Under the pieces are notes generated by a model, which was not told where the DNA came from, ran no database searches, and saw nothing but the letters and a program-made list of their open reading frames with translations. Positions 14,927-23,736 of a DNA stretch of 64,000 nucleotides are shown here, piece by piece. Position 1 is the first letter of the stretch; every line of letters starts with the position of its first letter. The stretch is from Prevotella sp. UBA2725. Its GTDB lineage: Bacteria > Bacteroidota > Bacteroidia > Bacteroidales > Bacteroidaceae. A program made the translations under genes and the position numbers. The stretch covers positions 1-64,000 of the forward strand of contig DEKJ01000057.1 of assembly GCA_002353825.1 (NCBI GenBank), written 5' to 3'.

Positions 14927-15637
14927 ATGGCACGTTTTAAGAGAATTCTGCTCAAGCTCTCTGGCGAGAGTCTGATGGGCAAACAAGGTTTCGGTATTGA
15001 TCCACAACGTCTGGCTGACTATGCTGCTCAGATCAAAGAGATCCACGACATGGGCGTACAGATCGGTATTGTCATTGGTGGCGGTAACATCTTCCGCGGA
15101 CTCAGTGGCTCGCAGAAAGGTTTTGACCGTGTGAAAGGTGACCAGATGGGTATGTGTGCTACGGTCATCAACTCACTGGCTTTGAGCTCTGCACTCGGTG
15201 CTATCGGCGTGAAGAACAAGGTGATGACAGCCATCCGCATGGAGCCGATCGGTGAGTTCTACAACAAATGGAAGGCTATCGAGGCTTTGGAGGCTGGTTA
15301 TATCTGCATCTTCTCAGCAGGTACCGGCAATCCTTATTTCACGACCGATACGGGCTCTTCGCTCCGCGGCATTGAGATTGAGGCTGATGTGATGCTGAAA
15401 GGCACGCGTGTGGACGGTGTCTATACCGCTGACCCCGAGAAAGATCCTACGGCGAAGAAGTTTAAGGAGATCTCTTACCACGAGGTACTGGAGCGTGGAC
15501 TGAAGGTCATGGACCTTACGGCCATCTGCATGTGCCAGGACAACCACCTGCCTATCTATGTGTTCAACATGGATGTCGTCGGCAACCTTAAGAAGGTGAT
15601 TGACGGAGAAGAGATAGGAACCTTAGTAAAACCTTAA
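14927..15637 (+). CDS. pyrH: UMP kinase
   Basis: Phosphorylates UMP to UDP in pyrimidine nucleotide synthesis; cytoplasmic hexamer. The 236-residue protein has the amino-acid-kinase features LKLSGESLMGKQGFGID at the N-terminus, GIVIGGGNIFRG for phosphate binding, GTGNPYFTTDTGSSLR and VDGVYTADPEKDP. Length and motifs match bacterial PyrH closely. It has its own promoter and ends at a perfect palindrome shared with the convergent hisC. Confidence 0.97.
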   Translation: MARFKRILLKLSGESLMGKQGFGIDPQRLADYAAQIKEIHDMGVQIGIVIGGGNIFRGLSGSQKGFDRVKGDQMGMCATVINSLALSSALGAIGVKNKVMTAIRMEPIGEFYNKWKAIEALEAGYICIFSAGTGNPYFTTDTGSSLRGIEIEADVMLKGTRVDGVYTADPEKDPTAKKFKEISYHEVLERGLKVMDLTAICMCQDNHLPIYVFNMDVVGNLKKVIDGEEIGTLVKP

Positions 15638-15651
15638 TTTAGTTAGGAGAT

Positions 15652-15675
15652 AGGAGTTAGGAGTTCCTAACTCCT
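15652..15675. terminator. Perfect palindrome between convergent pyrH and hisC
   Basis: AGGAGTTAGGA and TCCTAACTCCT are exact inverse complements separated by two bases. The hisC stop codon (15669-15667) lies inside it. It probably ends transcription from both sides, although no long T-run follows. Confidence 0.55.
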
Positions 15676-16698
15676 CAAAGCGCTCAGCAGCTCCGCGTTT
15701 TCTGACTTCGTGCCGATAGTGACACGGAGGCAGTCCTTGCAGAGGGTGACGCGGGTGCGGTTACGGACGATGATGCCTTTCTCAACGAGATAATCGTAGA
15801 TGCCTTGCGCATCCGTCATCTTGGCAAGGAAGAAGTTAGCATCCGTGGGGTAGACCTCGATGCAGGAAGGAAGCTCGCGGAAAGCCTGTATCATGTGCTT
15901 GCGTTCCGAGAGAATGAGACTCACCCATTTAGTCACTGCTTCCGTGTTGTTCAGTTCTTCCAATGCCTGGCGCTGCGTAAGGAGGTTGACATTGTATGGA
16001 TATTTCACCTTGTTAAATAGTCCGATGATCTCCTTGCTGGCGAATGCCATGCCAAGGCGGATAGCTGCGCAGCCCCACGCCTTACTCATCGTGTTGAGAA
16101 CGATGATATTCGGGAACTCAGCGAGCCGTTTGCGGAAGACGGGTACGGTGGAGAAATCACTGTAAGCCTCGTCGACGACCACGATGCCGTCAAAACCTCT
16201 CAACACTTTCTCTACTTCCTCGACCTTCAGATTGTTACCCGTCGGGTTGTTCGGTGAACAGAGCCAGATAGCCTTTGTATGATCATCGCAGGCAGCAAGC
16301 AGCTTGTCAGCATTCATCTGATAATGCTCGTCGAGCAGTACGGGGCGATACTCTACGTCATTGATATCAGCACATACCTTGTACATGCCGTAGGTCGGTT
16401 CGATAGCTACGACATTGTCGATCTGTGGGCGGCAGAAGACACGGTAGACGAGGTCGATGGCTTCATCGGAGCCATTGCCAAGGAAGATGCATTCTGCGGG
16501 GACACGCTTGATTGTTGAAAGGCGTGCCTTCACCTCGGTCTGCAAGGGATCGGGGTAACGGTTGTATGGTGCATTGTATGGGTTCTCGTTGGCATCGAGA
16601 AAGACGTGCGCCTCATGTCCACTGTACTCATTACGAGCGGAACTATAAGGTGCTAACTGCCATATATTGGGTCTGACTAAATCTTTGAGCTGCTTCAT
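15667..16698 (-). CDS. hisC: Histidinol-phosphate aminotransferase
   Basis: PLP enzyme converting imidazole-acetol phosphate to histidinol phosphate. The 343-residue protein shows the fold type I pattern: FLGNGSDEAIDL near the N-terminus, WLCSPNNPTGNN, VVDEAYSDF and the PLP-lysine region NTMSKAWGCAAIRLG. Length is typical. It is the third gene of a minus-strand hisG-hisD-hisC run, 23 bp after hisD. In many Bacteroidales hisB follows hisC; here pyrH converges instead, so hisB must lie elsewhere. Confidence 0.96.
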   Translation of the reverse strand: MKQLKDLVRPNIWQLAPYSSARNEYSGHEAHVFLDANENPYNAPYNRYPDPLQTEVKARLSTIKRVPAECIFLGNGSDEAIDLVYRVFCRPQIDNVVAIEPTYGMYKVCADINDVEYRPVLLDEHYQMNADKLLAACDDHTKAIWLCSPNNPTGNNLKVEEVEKVLRGFDGIVVVDEAYSDFSTVPVFRKRLAEFPNIIVLNTMSKAWGCAAIRLGMAFASKEIIGLFNKVKYPYNVNLLTQRQALEELNNTEAVTKWVSLILSERKHMIQAFRELPSCIEVYPTDANFFLAKMTDAQGIYDYLVEKGIIVRNRTRVTLCKDCLRVTIGTKSENAELLSALRS

Positions 16699-16721
16699 GG
16701 GTGTTGGGTGATAAAGGTGTG

Positions 16722-18005
16722 TTATTTGAGATCTTGAATGCGTAACCGCATGGCGTTGGCGTGGGCTTCGAGCTGTTCGTTCTCAGCCATGCACACTACG
16801 GTGTTGCCGATGCTGCGGATGCCGTCTTCCGTAAGATGCTGGAAGGTTACCTTACGGTTGTAAGAGTCGAGGTTCACACCATTGTAAGCCAAGGCATACT
16901 GATGTGTTGGGAGCGTGTGGTTCGTGCCACTCGCATAGTCACCGGCACTCTCACAAGCCCATTGACCGAGGAACACACTGCCGGCATTGATCACCTTGTC
17001 AGCCAACTGCTCATAGTCGGAGGTCGAGAGGATGAGATGCTCGGGCGCATAACAGTTGCTCAGTTCCATGGCTTCGTTCTTGTCGTGCACCAGCACGAGC
17101 TTCGAGTTCTCCAAGGTCTTGGCAGCAATCTCACGGCGGGGTAAGGGCTGTAACTGTTTCTCAACCTCAGCCTTCACTTCGTTCAGCATCTTCTCAGAGG
17201 TAGTGATAAGGATCACCTGTGAGTCGATGCCATGCTCAGCCTGCGAGAGCAGGTCAGCAGCTACGAAGATGGGGTTGCTCGTCTCATCAGCCACCACACA
17301 GACCTCACTCGGACCGGCAGGCATGTCGATGGCGACATCATGCAGGCTCACCTGCTGCTTGGCGGCCATGACAAACTGGTTGCCCGGACCGAAGATCTTA
17401 TAGACCTTAGGTACCGACTCCGTGCCATAAGCCATAGCGCCGATAGCCTGAACACCACCGGCTTTGAAGATCCTGCTTACGCCGGCAATCTTGGCAGCAG
17501 CGAGGATGGCGGGGTTCACCTTGTCCTCTCTGTTCGGGGGTGTACAAAGAACGATCTCCTGACATCCTGCAATCTTTGCGGGGGTAGCGAGCATCAGAAC
17601 AGTAGAGAAGAGCGGAGCCGTGCCGCCAGGGATATAGAGTCCTACCTTTTCGATAGGGATGCTCTTCTGCCAGCAGGTCACACCTTTGCAGGTCTCAATT
17701 TTCTTACCCTCAAACTTCTGCGCCTCATGGAAGACAGCGATGTTATGATGGGCCTGTTCAAGCGATGCCTTAAGCTCGGGCGAGATGAGATGCATAGCCT
17801 CTTCAATCTCTTCGGGCGTGACAGCGAGAGAACTCAGCTGTACATGGTCGAACTTCTCCTCATAACGCTTCACGGCTTCATCGCCATTGTCTTTGATGTC
17901 TTTGAGTACCGACGACACCGTCTCGTTGAGCTTAGAGAGGTCCATGTGTGGACGCTCAACGATGGTCTTCCATTCAGATTTTGCAGGATATTTGATGATG
18001 TTCAT
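16722..18005 (-). CDS. hisD: Histidinol dehydrogenase
   Basis: Zinc enzyme catalysing the last two steps of histidine synthesis (histidinol to histidine, NAD-linked). The 427-residue protein has the N-terminal helical region, GLYIPGGTAPLFSTVLM, the AGPSEVCVVADE signature stretch, LLSQAEHGIDSQ, and the C-terminal ASGTNHTLPT with catalytic/zinc His. The start at 18005 (MNIIKYPAKSEW) matches homologues better than an in-frame ATG nine codons upstream. Confidence 0.96.
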   Translation of the reverse strand: MNIIKYPAKSEWKTIVERPHMDLSKLNETVSSVLKDIKDNGDEAVKRYEEKFDHVQLSSLAVTPEEIEEAMHLISPELKASLEQAHHNIAVFHEAQKFEGKKIETCKGVTCWQKSIPIEKVGLYIPGGTAPLFSTVLMLATPAKIAGCQEIVLCTPPNREDKVNPAILAAAKIAGVSRIFKAGGVQAIGAMAYGTESVPKVYKIFGPGNQFVMAAKQQVSLHDVAIDMPAGPSEVCVVADETSNPIFVAADLLSQAEHGIDSQVILITTSEKMLNEVKAEVEKQLQPLPRREIAAKTLENSKLVLVHDKNEAMELSNCYAPEHLILSTSDYEQLADKVINAGSVFLGQWACESAGDYASGTNHTLPTHQYALAYNGVNLDSYNRKVTFQHLTEDGIRSIGNTVVCMAENEQLEAHANAMRLRIQDLK

Positions 18006-18050
18006 TGTAACGAAATTGATGATGGCCGGCACGTGCCGACCATTCTATAT

Positions 18051-18902
18051 TTATAAAATCATTTTCTCGATAGGAGTCACAAGTATGCCTTGTGCACCGA
18101 GGTCTTTCAGTTTATTGATAATTTCCCAGAAACGCTTCTCATCGAGCACGGTGTGGATAGCGCACCAGTTGGGATCAGAGAGAGGGATGATTGTCGGGCT
18201 CTTGATACCTGGGAGCACTGCCGTGATGTCGGCCACCTTATCTTTAGGTGCATTCATCATGACATATTTCTTGTCCTGAGCCGAGCGCACAGCCTTGAAA
18301 CGGAAAAGCATCTCGTTGAGGATGTTGTGCTTGTCCTCGTCCATCTGCCAGTTGCCGATGAGTAGGGCCTCACTCTTCATGACGACCTCCACCTCTTTAA
18401 GATTGTTGTGGATCAGTGTAGAGCCACTGCTCACAATATCGAAGATAGCGTCAGCCAGACCGATGCCCGGGCTGATCTCTACTGAACCCGTGATGACATG
18501 GATGTCAGCGTGGATATTGTTTTTGTTCAGGAAACGACGGAGAATGCCGGGATAGCTCGTAGCAATCTTCTTGTCGTTAAACCACTCCAGTCCTGGATAG
18601 TTGATATCCTTGGGGATGGCGAGGGAGAGACGGCATTTCGAGAAACCGAGACGGTCGATGATCTGTGCATCTTCCTGACGCTCTTCAAATTCGTTCTCGC
18701 CTACGATACCGATGTCGGCCACACCGCTTGCTACGCTCTGCGGGATATCGTCATCGCGCAGGAAGAGAACCTCCAAGGGGAAATTGGTGCTCTCAACGAG
18801 CAGCGTGCGCTTACTGGGATTAACCTTGATGTCGGCCTCGGCGAGGAGACTCATGCTGTCGTCATAAAGACGACCTTTGGACTGAATGGCAATTCTTAAC
18901 AT
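18051..18902 (-). CDS. hisG: ATP phosphoribosyltransferase, long form
   Basis: First and committed step of histidine synthesis, joining ATP and PRPP. The 283 residues match the long (HisG_L) form, with the two periplasmic-binding-like lobes (LRIAIQSKGRLYDDS; the PRPP-binding ADAIFDIVSSGSTL) and a C-terminal ACT-like regulatory domain that binds histidine for feedback inhibition. No HisZ is therefore needed. It is the first gene of hisGDC, with its own promoter 62 bp upstream. No leader peptide rich in His codons was seen. Confidence 0.96.
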   Translation of the reverse strand: MLRIAIQSKGRLYDDSMSLLAEADIKVNPSKRTLLVESTNFPLEVLFLRDDDIPQSVASGVADIGIVGENEFEERQEDAQIIDRLGFSKCRLSLAIPKDINYPGLEWFNDKKIATSYPGILRRFLNKNNIHADIHVITGSVEISPGIGLADAIFDIVSSGSTLIHNNLKEVEVVMKSEALLIGNWQMDEDKHNILNEMLFRFKAVRSAQDKKYVMMNAPKDKVADITAVLPGIKSPTIIPLSDPNWCAIHTVLDEKRFWEIINKLKDLGAQGILVTPIEKMIL

Positions 18903-18964
18903 ATTATCTGTTGTTGCTTCGTTATCTTACTTGATTTTTAATGCACTTTTATTAATAATCATTG

Positions 18965-18972
18965 CAAAAGTA
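18965..18972 (-). promoter_or_regulatory. Promoter -7 element of hisGDC
   Basis: TACTTTTG on the minus strand, about 60 bases before hisG. It is divergent from the transglycosylase promoter 33 bp away. Confidence 0.55.
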
Positions 18973-19004
18973 CCTATTTTCTCGGTAATCTCCAATAAAG
19001 TTAG

Positions 19005-19012
19005 TAATTTTG
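19005..19012 (+). promoter_or_regulatory. Promoter -7 element of the MltF-like gene
   Basis: TAATTTTG, 14 bases before the lipoprotein ATG at 19027. It excludes the longer reading frame that opens at 18886. Confidence 0.55.
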
Positions 19013-19026
19013 TAGCCAAATTATTT

Positions 19027-20241
19027 ATGAAATTACATATTATCAGTATATTCATGCTTTTTCTCTTAATTTCCATGGGTTCATGCAAAGAGAAGAAGCA
19101 GGTGGAGATGACACCGTGGGGTACGCCCATGGAAGGGGATTCTATTCCCTCAGATAAAAGTAAGTTTAGTTTGGACGACATCATCACTAATGGTGAGATG
19201 ATCATCGCTACGTTGTCGGGGCCGGAGACGTACTATGACTATCATGCCCACGGCATGGGCCTTCAGTACCTCTTGGTGGAGAAATATGCCCAGAAGCTTG
19301 GCGTGTCCGTGCGTGTGGATGTGTGCCGAGATACGGCGGAGGTCGTCAGAAAGATTAAGGCAGGTGATGCGGATATTGCAACCTTACAGTTGCCTGATAG
19401 CGTGAAAGGCGTTGACTATACAAACGTGAAAGTAGACTCTACAAAGCACGGTTGGGCCGTGAATGAGGACAACAAGGAATTGGCACAAAGCATCAATGGC
19501 TGGTTCAAGAAAGAGATGGTAGGGCAGATGCGGCGTGAGGAGTCGTTCTTGCTGTCTACGGCCAGTGTACGAAGGCATGTCTATGCACCGATGCTCAATA
19601 GTTCGAAAGGCATCATCTCGCGCTATGACCGCTATTTCATGATGTTCGCGCCATTGGCTCGTATCGACTGGCGACTAATGGCCGCTCAGTGCTATCAGGA
19701 GTCGACCTTCGACCCCAATGCCAAGTCGTGGGTGGGAGCAAGCGGACTGATGCAGATTATGCCGAGTACTGCTGACCATCTGGGCTTGCCTCGCGAGTCA
19801 CTTTATGATCCTAAGGAGAATATTGCAGCTGCTGCCAAATACATGCAGGAACTTGGTGGTCATTTTGCCGATGTGCCGGGGGCTGAACGTGTGTGGTATC
19901 AGTTGGCAAGTTATAATGGTGGTCCTAACCACGTGCGCGATGCCATGGCTTTGACGCGCAAGTACGGGCGTGATCCGCACCGATGGGGTGATGTGTCAGA
20001 GTTTATCCTTAAACTTTCACAACCACAATATTATAATGACCCTATAGTACGTGCCGGTTATATGCGTGGTGCTGAGACTGTGAATTATGTCAATCGTATT
20101 CGTGACCGTTGGGCACAGTATCGTGGTGTGGCTGGCGGAGGAAGTGTCAGTGGCGGAGGCAGTTTCGATGGGAGCATTGGAAGTTTCGGATCATCCACGA
20201 CACCGCAACGCGCACATAAGGGATACCGGTGGCATCTGTAA
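19027..20241 (+). CDS. MltF-like membrane-bound lytic transglycosylase
   Basis: Cleaves peptidoglycan glycan strands. The 404-residue lipoprotein has its lipobox at SMGSC (Cys ~20). Residues ~55-170 resemble the periplasmic solute-binding (SBP_bac_3) domain found in MltF. The SLT domain follows, with catalytic Glu225 in AAQCYQESTF, then WVGASGLMQIMPST and the YNGGPNHV motif. The C-terminus is low-complexity Gly/Ser (GGGSVSGGGSFDG). The ATG at 19027 is chosen because the promoter and lipobox both fit it. The gene ends at a strong terminator. Confidence 0.9.
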   Translation: MKLHIISIFMLFLLISMGSCKEKKQVEMTPWGTPMEGDSIPSDKSKFSLDDIITNGEMIIATLSGPETYYDYHAHGMGLQYLLVEKYAQKLGVSVRVDVCRDTAEVVRKIKAGDADIATLQLPDSVKGVDYTNVKVDSTKHGWAVNEDNKELAQSINGWFKKEMVGQMRREESFLLSTASVRRHVYAPMLNSSKGIISRYDRYFMMFAPLARIDWRLMAAQCYQESTFDPNAKSWVGASGLMQIMPSTADHLGLPRESLYDPKENIAAAAKYMQELGGHFADVPGAERVWYQLASYNGGPNHVRDAMALTRKYGRDPHRWGDVSEFILKLSQPQYYNDPIVRAGYMRGAETVNYVNRIRDRWAQYRGVAGGGSVSGGGSFDGSIGSFGSSTTPQRAHKGYRWHL

Positions 20242-20280
20242 GCGTGAGGCATCCCCATTTGTAGGTATTTTGCTGAGTAA

Positions 20281-20326
20281 AGACGGAAAATCATTGAATA
20301 AATGGTGATTTTTTCGTCTTTTTTTG
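20281..20326 (+). terminator. Intrinsic terminator after the MltF-like gene
   Basis: AGACGGAAAATCA pairs with TGATTTTTTCGTCT (one wobble/bulge), followed by a T-run to 20326. Confidence 0.75.
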
Positions 20327-20357
20327 GTTATTTTGCGTACGTAATTATACAAAAACG

Positions 20358-21314
20358 ATGAAGAATCAGAAGATGTACGAGCCTGAGGACAAGCTCATCA
20401 ATGTTATCAGTGATAACTATGCCGTGCTGCAGAGCTTAGGAGCATTCGGCATTCATCTCGGTTTTGGCGACAAGACCGTGGAAGAAGTATGCGACTTTGA
20501 GCATGTGGATACTTATACGTTTCTTGCCGTAGTCAACTTTACAGTGAATGGCAGTCGGTCGTTTGATGAGCCGAGCAAAGTGTCAGTCCCTACCTTGATG
20601 CATTATCTGAAAGAGAGCCATGAATACTTTTTAGGTTTCCTGCTGCCAAGCATCCGCCGCGAATTGGAAGAAGGATTGGATGCAAACGATAACCTGGCAC
20701 GGCTTATCATCAAACTCTTCGATGAATATCAGCGTGCCATCCGCAACCATATGCAGTATGAGGAAAAGACGGTATTTCCCTATGTCGAAGCCTTACAGCG
20801 TGGGGAACAGCCAGAGGATTATGACGTACAAACCTACTCGAAGCATCACTCTTCAACGGACCGCAAACTCTCTGAGTTGAAGAACATTATTATCAAATAC
20901 TTGCCTTCTGACGGACTGCACAACAATCAGCTGACCGCTACGCTGTACGACATCTATAACTGTGAGGAATGGCTCTTGGAGCATGCTGCCGTGGAGGAGC
21001 AGATCTTTATACCAGCAGTGAGAGAACTCGAGCGGAAGTCGCGGCAGAACGATGTGAGCGCAAAGATCAGCAATATCATCAGTAAGGCACCGACATCGGA
21101 TGATGCCTTAAGCGACCGGGAGAAGGATGTCATCGTGGCACTCGTGCAGGGTATGACAAACAAGGAGATTGCCGACCACCTTTATATCTCTATCAATACC
21201 GTCATCACGCATCGCCGCAATATCGCGAAGAAGTTGCAGATTCATTCAGCTGCGGGCCTCACGATTTATGCCATCGTCAACAACCTTGTGGATATTAGCA
21301 GCGTGAAATTATAG
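20358..21314 (+). CDS. Hemerythrin-domain/LuxR-type transcriptional regulator
   Basis: 318 residues joining two domains. Residues ~75-230 form a hemerythrin-like four-helix bundle with likely di-iron ligands: HYLKESHEYF, IRNHMQYEEKTVFPY, SKHHSSTD and LEHAAVEEQIFIP. The N-terminal ~70 residues resemble the DUF542-type region seen in ScdA/RIC proteins. Residues ~255-312 are a LuxR/GerE helix-turn-helix (LSDREKDVIVALVQGMTNKEIADHLYISINTVITHRRNI). The architecture suggests a direct sensor of oxygen, NO or redox state that controls transcription, useful to an anaerobe. The 3' end overlaps the convergent PLD gene by six bases. Confidence 0.88.
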   Translation: MKNQKMYEPEDKLINVISDNYAVLQSLGAFGIHLGFGDKTVEEVCDFEHVDTYTFLAVVNFTVNGSRSFDEPSKVSVPTLMHYLKESHEYFLGFLLPSIRRELEEGLDANDNLARLIIKLFDEYQRAIRNHMQYEEKTVFPYVEALQRGEQPEDYDVQTYSKHHSSTDRKLSELKNIIIKYLPSDGLHNNQLTATLYDIYNCEEWLLEHAAVEEQIFIPAVRELERKSRQNDVSAKISNIISKAPTSDDALSDREKDVIVALVQGMTNKEIADHLYISINTVITHRRNIAKKLQIHSAAGLTIYAIVNNLVDISSVKL

Positions 21315-22580
21315 GAAGGGGGCAAGGAGATGGGCGAACCAACCACGGAACCTATCACCGCGTGTGCGCCACTGTTTCCACTTCTCGGGTGTGAGCTTGA
21401 AACAATCTTTCTTCTCACTGTCGAAGAGGTTGGAGAGCTCATCGGTCGTACAGGGATCGATGATGACCGCATTCTCCTCATAGTCCCAAGAAAGACTGCG
21501 GGAGTTGAGGTTGGCTGAGCCAACCGTGCAGAAACGACCATCGACCATGATGATCTTCGTGTGATGGAAGCCGGGCTTGTAAAGCCAGATTGTGCAGCCA
21601 TGCTTCATCAGCTTATGCGCATTGTAGAAGCCACAGTCGGGGGTCAAAGGCACATCACTCTTCACGGAGAGCATGATCTCCACCTTCACACCACGCTTGG
21701 CAGCATCCTTCAGGGCCTTCTTGATCTTGTGGTTCAACGTGAAGTAAGGATTGATGATCTTGATGCTGTCTTGGGCATAACGAATGGCATTGGTATAAAA
21801 CTCACGGATGATCTTGTTTGTTTTATGCGGCTCACGATTAATGATACCGACCATCTTATGTCCTGCTGAACCACAAATGTCCGGCTTGAGTCCTGTGAAG
21901 TAATCGTCCGTGCTTGCCTCGCGGAAATACTTAGGACCATCGATCTGCTGACCTGTCACCTTGTTCCACATCCTGAGGAAGATACGCTGGAGCGTGTTCA
22001 CCTCTGTGCCTTGGATGCGGCAGTGCATGTCGTGCCACGAGCCCACTTGTTTCGTACCTTTTATATAATAGTCGGCCACGTTCATGCCACCCGTGTAAGC
22101 GATCTGTCCATCGATGACCACAATCTTTCGGTGGTCTCGGCTCCATATGTCGTTGAGCCACGGGAAGCGAACGGGGTTGAACTCATAAATCTCAATACCT
22201 GTCTCACGGATGCGTCGGAGGTCTTTCTTACGCATCGGACTGTTGTTGGAGATGTTGCCAAAGCCGTCGAAGAGCAGACGGACCTCCACGCCTTGCTTCA
22301 CTTTCTTGGCAAGACGGGTGATGAGCTCGCGGTTGATGGAGTCATTGCGGAAGTTGAAATACTCCATGTGGATGGAGGTGCGTGCCTCTTCAATGGCTTT
22401 GAAGAGGTCGTCGAACTTCTCCTGACCGGTCATCAACAAAGTCACGCTGTTGTCGTGTGAGAACGTGATACCACATTTCTCAAGGTGGTGCACGATGAGG
22501 GAGTCGCTGGTCTGAGCCGGCGACAGCGTGGGGAGGAAGAAAATGAAAAGAGCGAGTATTATCCTGGTAAGAACCTTCAT
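21309..22580 (-). CDS. Exported phospholipase D family protein (cardiolipin synthase-like)
   Basis: 423 residues with two HxK(x)4D catalytic motifs (H150/K152/D157 in DHRKIVVIDG; H340/K342/D347 in HHTKIIMVDG), each followed by the GG/GSAN element (TGGMN; VGSANLNSRS). This pattern matches bacterial cardiolipin synthases, which join two phosphatidylglycerols. Unlike E. coli ClsA, with two N-terminal membrane helices, this protein begins with what looks like a cleavable signal peptide (ALFIFFLPTLSPAQ), implying a periplasmic enzyme. Other PLD activities, such as nuclease or phospholipase, cannot be excluded. It lies upstream of no obvious partner and converges on the LuxR gene. Confidence 0.85.
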   Translation of the reverse strand: MKVLTRIILALFIFFLPTLSPAQTSDSLIVHHLEKCGITFSHDNSVTLLMTGQEKFDDLFKAIEEARTSIHMEYFNFRNDSINRELITRLAKKVKQGVEVRLLFDGFGNISNNSPMRKKDLRRIRETGIEIYEFNPVRFPWLNDIWSRDHRKIVVIDGQIAYTGGMNVADYYIKGTKQVGSWHDMHCRIQGTEVNTLQRIFLRMWNKVTGQQIDGPKYFREASTDDYFTGLKPDICGSAGHKMVGIINREPHKTNKIIREFYTNAIRYAQDSIKIINPYFTLNHKIKKALKDAAKRGVKVEIMLSVKSDVPLTPDCGFYNAHKLMKHGCTIWLYKPGFHHTKIIMVDGRFCTVGSANLNSRSLSWDYEENAVIIDPCTTDELSNLFDSEKKDCFKLTPEKWKQWRTRGDRFRGWFAHLLAPFL

Positions 22581-22607
22581 AGTTTTGTTTGTTGTTAGAG
22601 CTTGGAC

Positions 22608-22634
22608 GCCGCCCTAAAGGGCACCGCACAGAAC
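22608..22634. repeat. Dispersed repeat family 3 (CCCTAAAGGGC...GCACAGAAC)
   Basis: A GCCCTAAAGGGC-type palindrome followed by ACCGCACAGAAC. Related elements sit at 23704-23728, 35096-35125, 43974-44002 and 56355-56383, always between genes. Confidence 0.7.
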
Positions 22635-22686
22635 CACACGAAACAGCGACGCACGTTTTCGTCTCTGTGCAGACATGCGACATTTA

Positions 22687-23673
22687 TTACAGCATCGAAG
22701 CGGCGTAGCTGTCGACGATACCCAAGAGGTGGTGGGCCTTGTCGCAGACGAGGACGGAGTGGATCTTATATTTGTGCATGATGCGCTGGATCTCGGAGAC
22801 CTTCGTTGTCGGGAGGGCCATCTTCGGCTCACGTGTCATGATATCTGCCACGGTATGGTCGAAGAACTCGGCCTGCCAACGCTCCATGGCACGGCGGATA
22901 TCACCATCGGTGATGATACCGGCGACCGTGTTGTCAGGGTTGAGCGCCACACCGAGACCGAGCTGGCCACTCGACACCTCGATGATAGCTTTTCCGAGGT
23001 GCATCTCTTGCGGAATGATAGGTAGATCATCGGTGCGCATGACATCCTCTGCTGTGGTGAGCAATCGTTTGCCGAGCTCGCCACCCGGATGGAACTGTGC
23101 GAAGTCGCGTGGCTTGAAGTCGCGCACCTGCATCAGAGCTACAGCCAGGGCGTCACCCATGGCAAGGGCGGCTGTGGTTGAACTTGTCGGTGCGAGGTTC
23201 AGTGGGCACGCCTCATGGTCAACGAAGACCTTCACGTGAACCGTGGAATATTTGGCAAGGAGCGACTCGGGGTTGCGGCTCATGCCGATGATTGGCACGT
23301 GCATGTGGAGGAGAATAGGGATGAAGCGGAGGAGCTCATCCGTCTGTCCGGAGTTGCTGATGGCCAGTACCACATCCTCTGACGTCATGGCACCCAGGTC
23401 GCCGTGGTAAGCGTCGAGGGGGTTGATGAAGAAGGCTGGCGTGCCGGTAGAAGCGAGTGTCGCAGCGATCTTTGCGCCGATGTTACCGCTCTTTCCTACG
23501 CCTGTGACAATGACCTTGCCATGGCAGTGATACATGAGAGACACAGCTTTCTCGAAATTCTCGTCAAGCTGTGGTATAAGGTCGAGGATGGCCTGTGCTT
23601 CATCACGAAGACATTGCTCGCCATAACTGTTTGAGTGTTTCAATCTTTCCTCGGGAGTATTATTGGTTGACAT
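22687..23673 (-). CDS. kdsD: D-arabinose-5-phosphate isomerase (KpsF/GutQ family)
   Basis: Interconverts ribulose-5-phosphate and arabinose-5-phosphate, the precursor of KDO in lipopolysaccharide. The 328-residue protein has a SIS domain (HCHGKVIVTGVGKSGNIGAK; AISNSGQTDELL) and two CBS domains (DVMRTDDLPII...; DIMTREPKMALP...). The start MSTNNTPEERLK at 23673 is preferred because the 16 upstream codons are repeat-derived. It lies 63 bp downstream of kdsA, which uses its product, so a two-gene KDO operon is likely. Confidence 0.94.
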   Translation of the reverse strand: MSTNNTPEERLKHSNSYGEQCLRDEAQAILDLIPQLDENFEKAVSLMYHCHGKVIVTGVGKSGNIGAKIAATLASTGTPAFFINPLDAYHGDLGAMTSEDVVLAISNSGQTDELLRFIPILLHMHVPIIGMSRNPESLLAKYSTVHVKVFVDHEACPLNLAPTSSTTAALAMGDALAVALMQVRDFKPRDFAQFHPGGELGKRLLTTAEDVMRTDDLPIIPQEMHLGKAIIEVSSGQLGLGVALNPDNTVAGIITDGDIRRAMERWQAEFFDHTVADIMTREPKMALPTTKVSEIQRIMHKYKIHSVLVCDKAHHLLGIVDSYAASML

Positions 23674-23703
23674 TGTTGTGTTGTTGAGAGATGGTGGCCG
23701 GTG

Positions 23704-23728
23704 GCGAGGGCGCCGCCGCACAGAACTC
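23704..23728. repeat. Dispersed repeat family 3, short copy
   Basis: GGGCGCCGCCGCACAGAACTC between kdsA and kdsD, a truncated version of the CGCACAGAAC repeat. It lies within a likely operon. Confidence 0.5.
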
Positions 23729-23736
23729 GGTGATTG

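Noticed and set aside
18886..19026. Longer N-terminus for the MltF-like lipoprotein
   Set aside because: The extra 47 codons overlap hisG and both divergent promoters, and would bury the lipobox.
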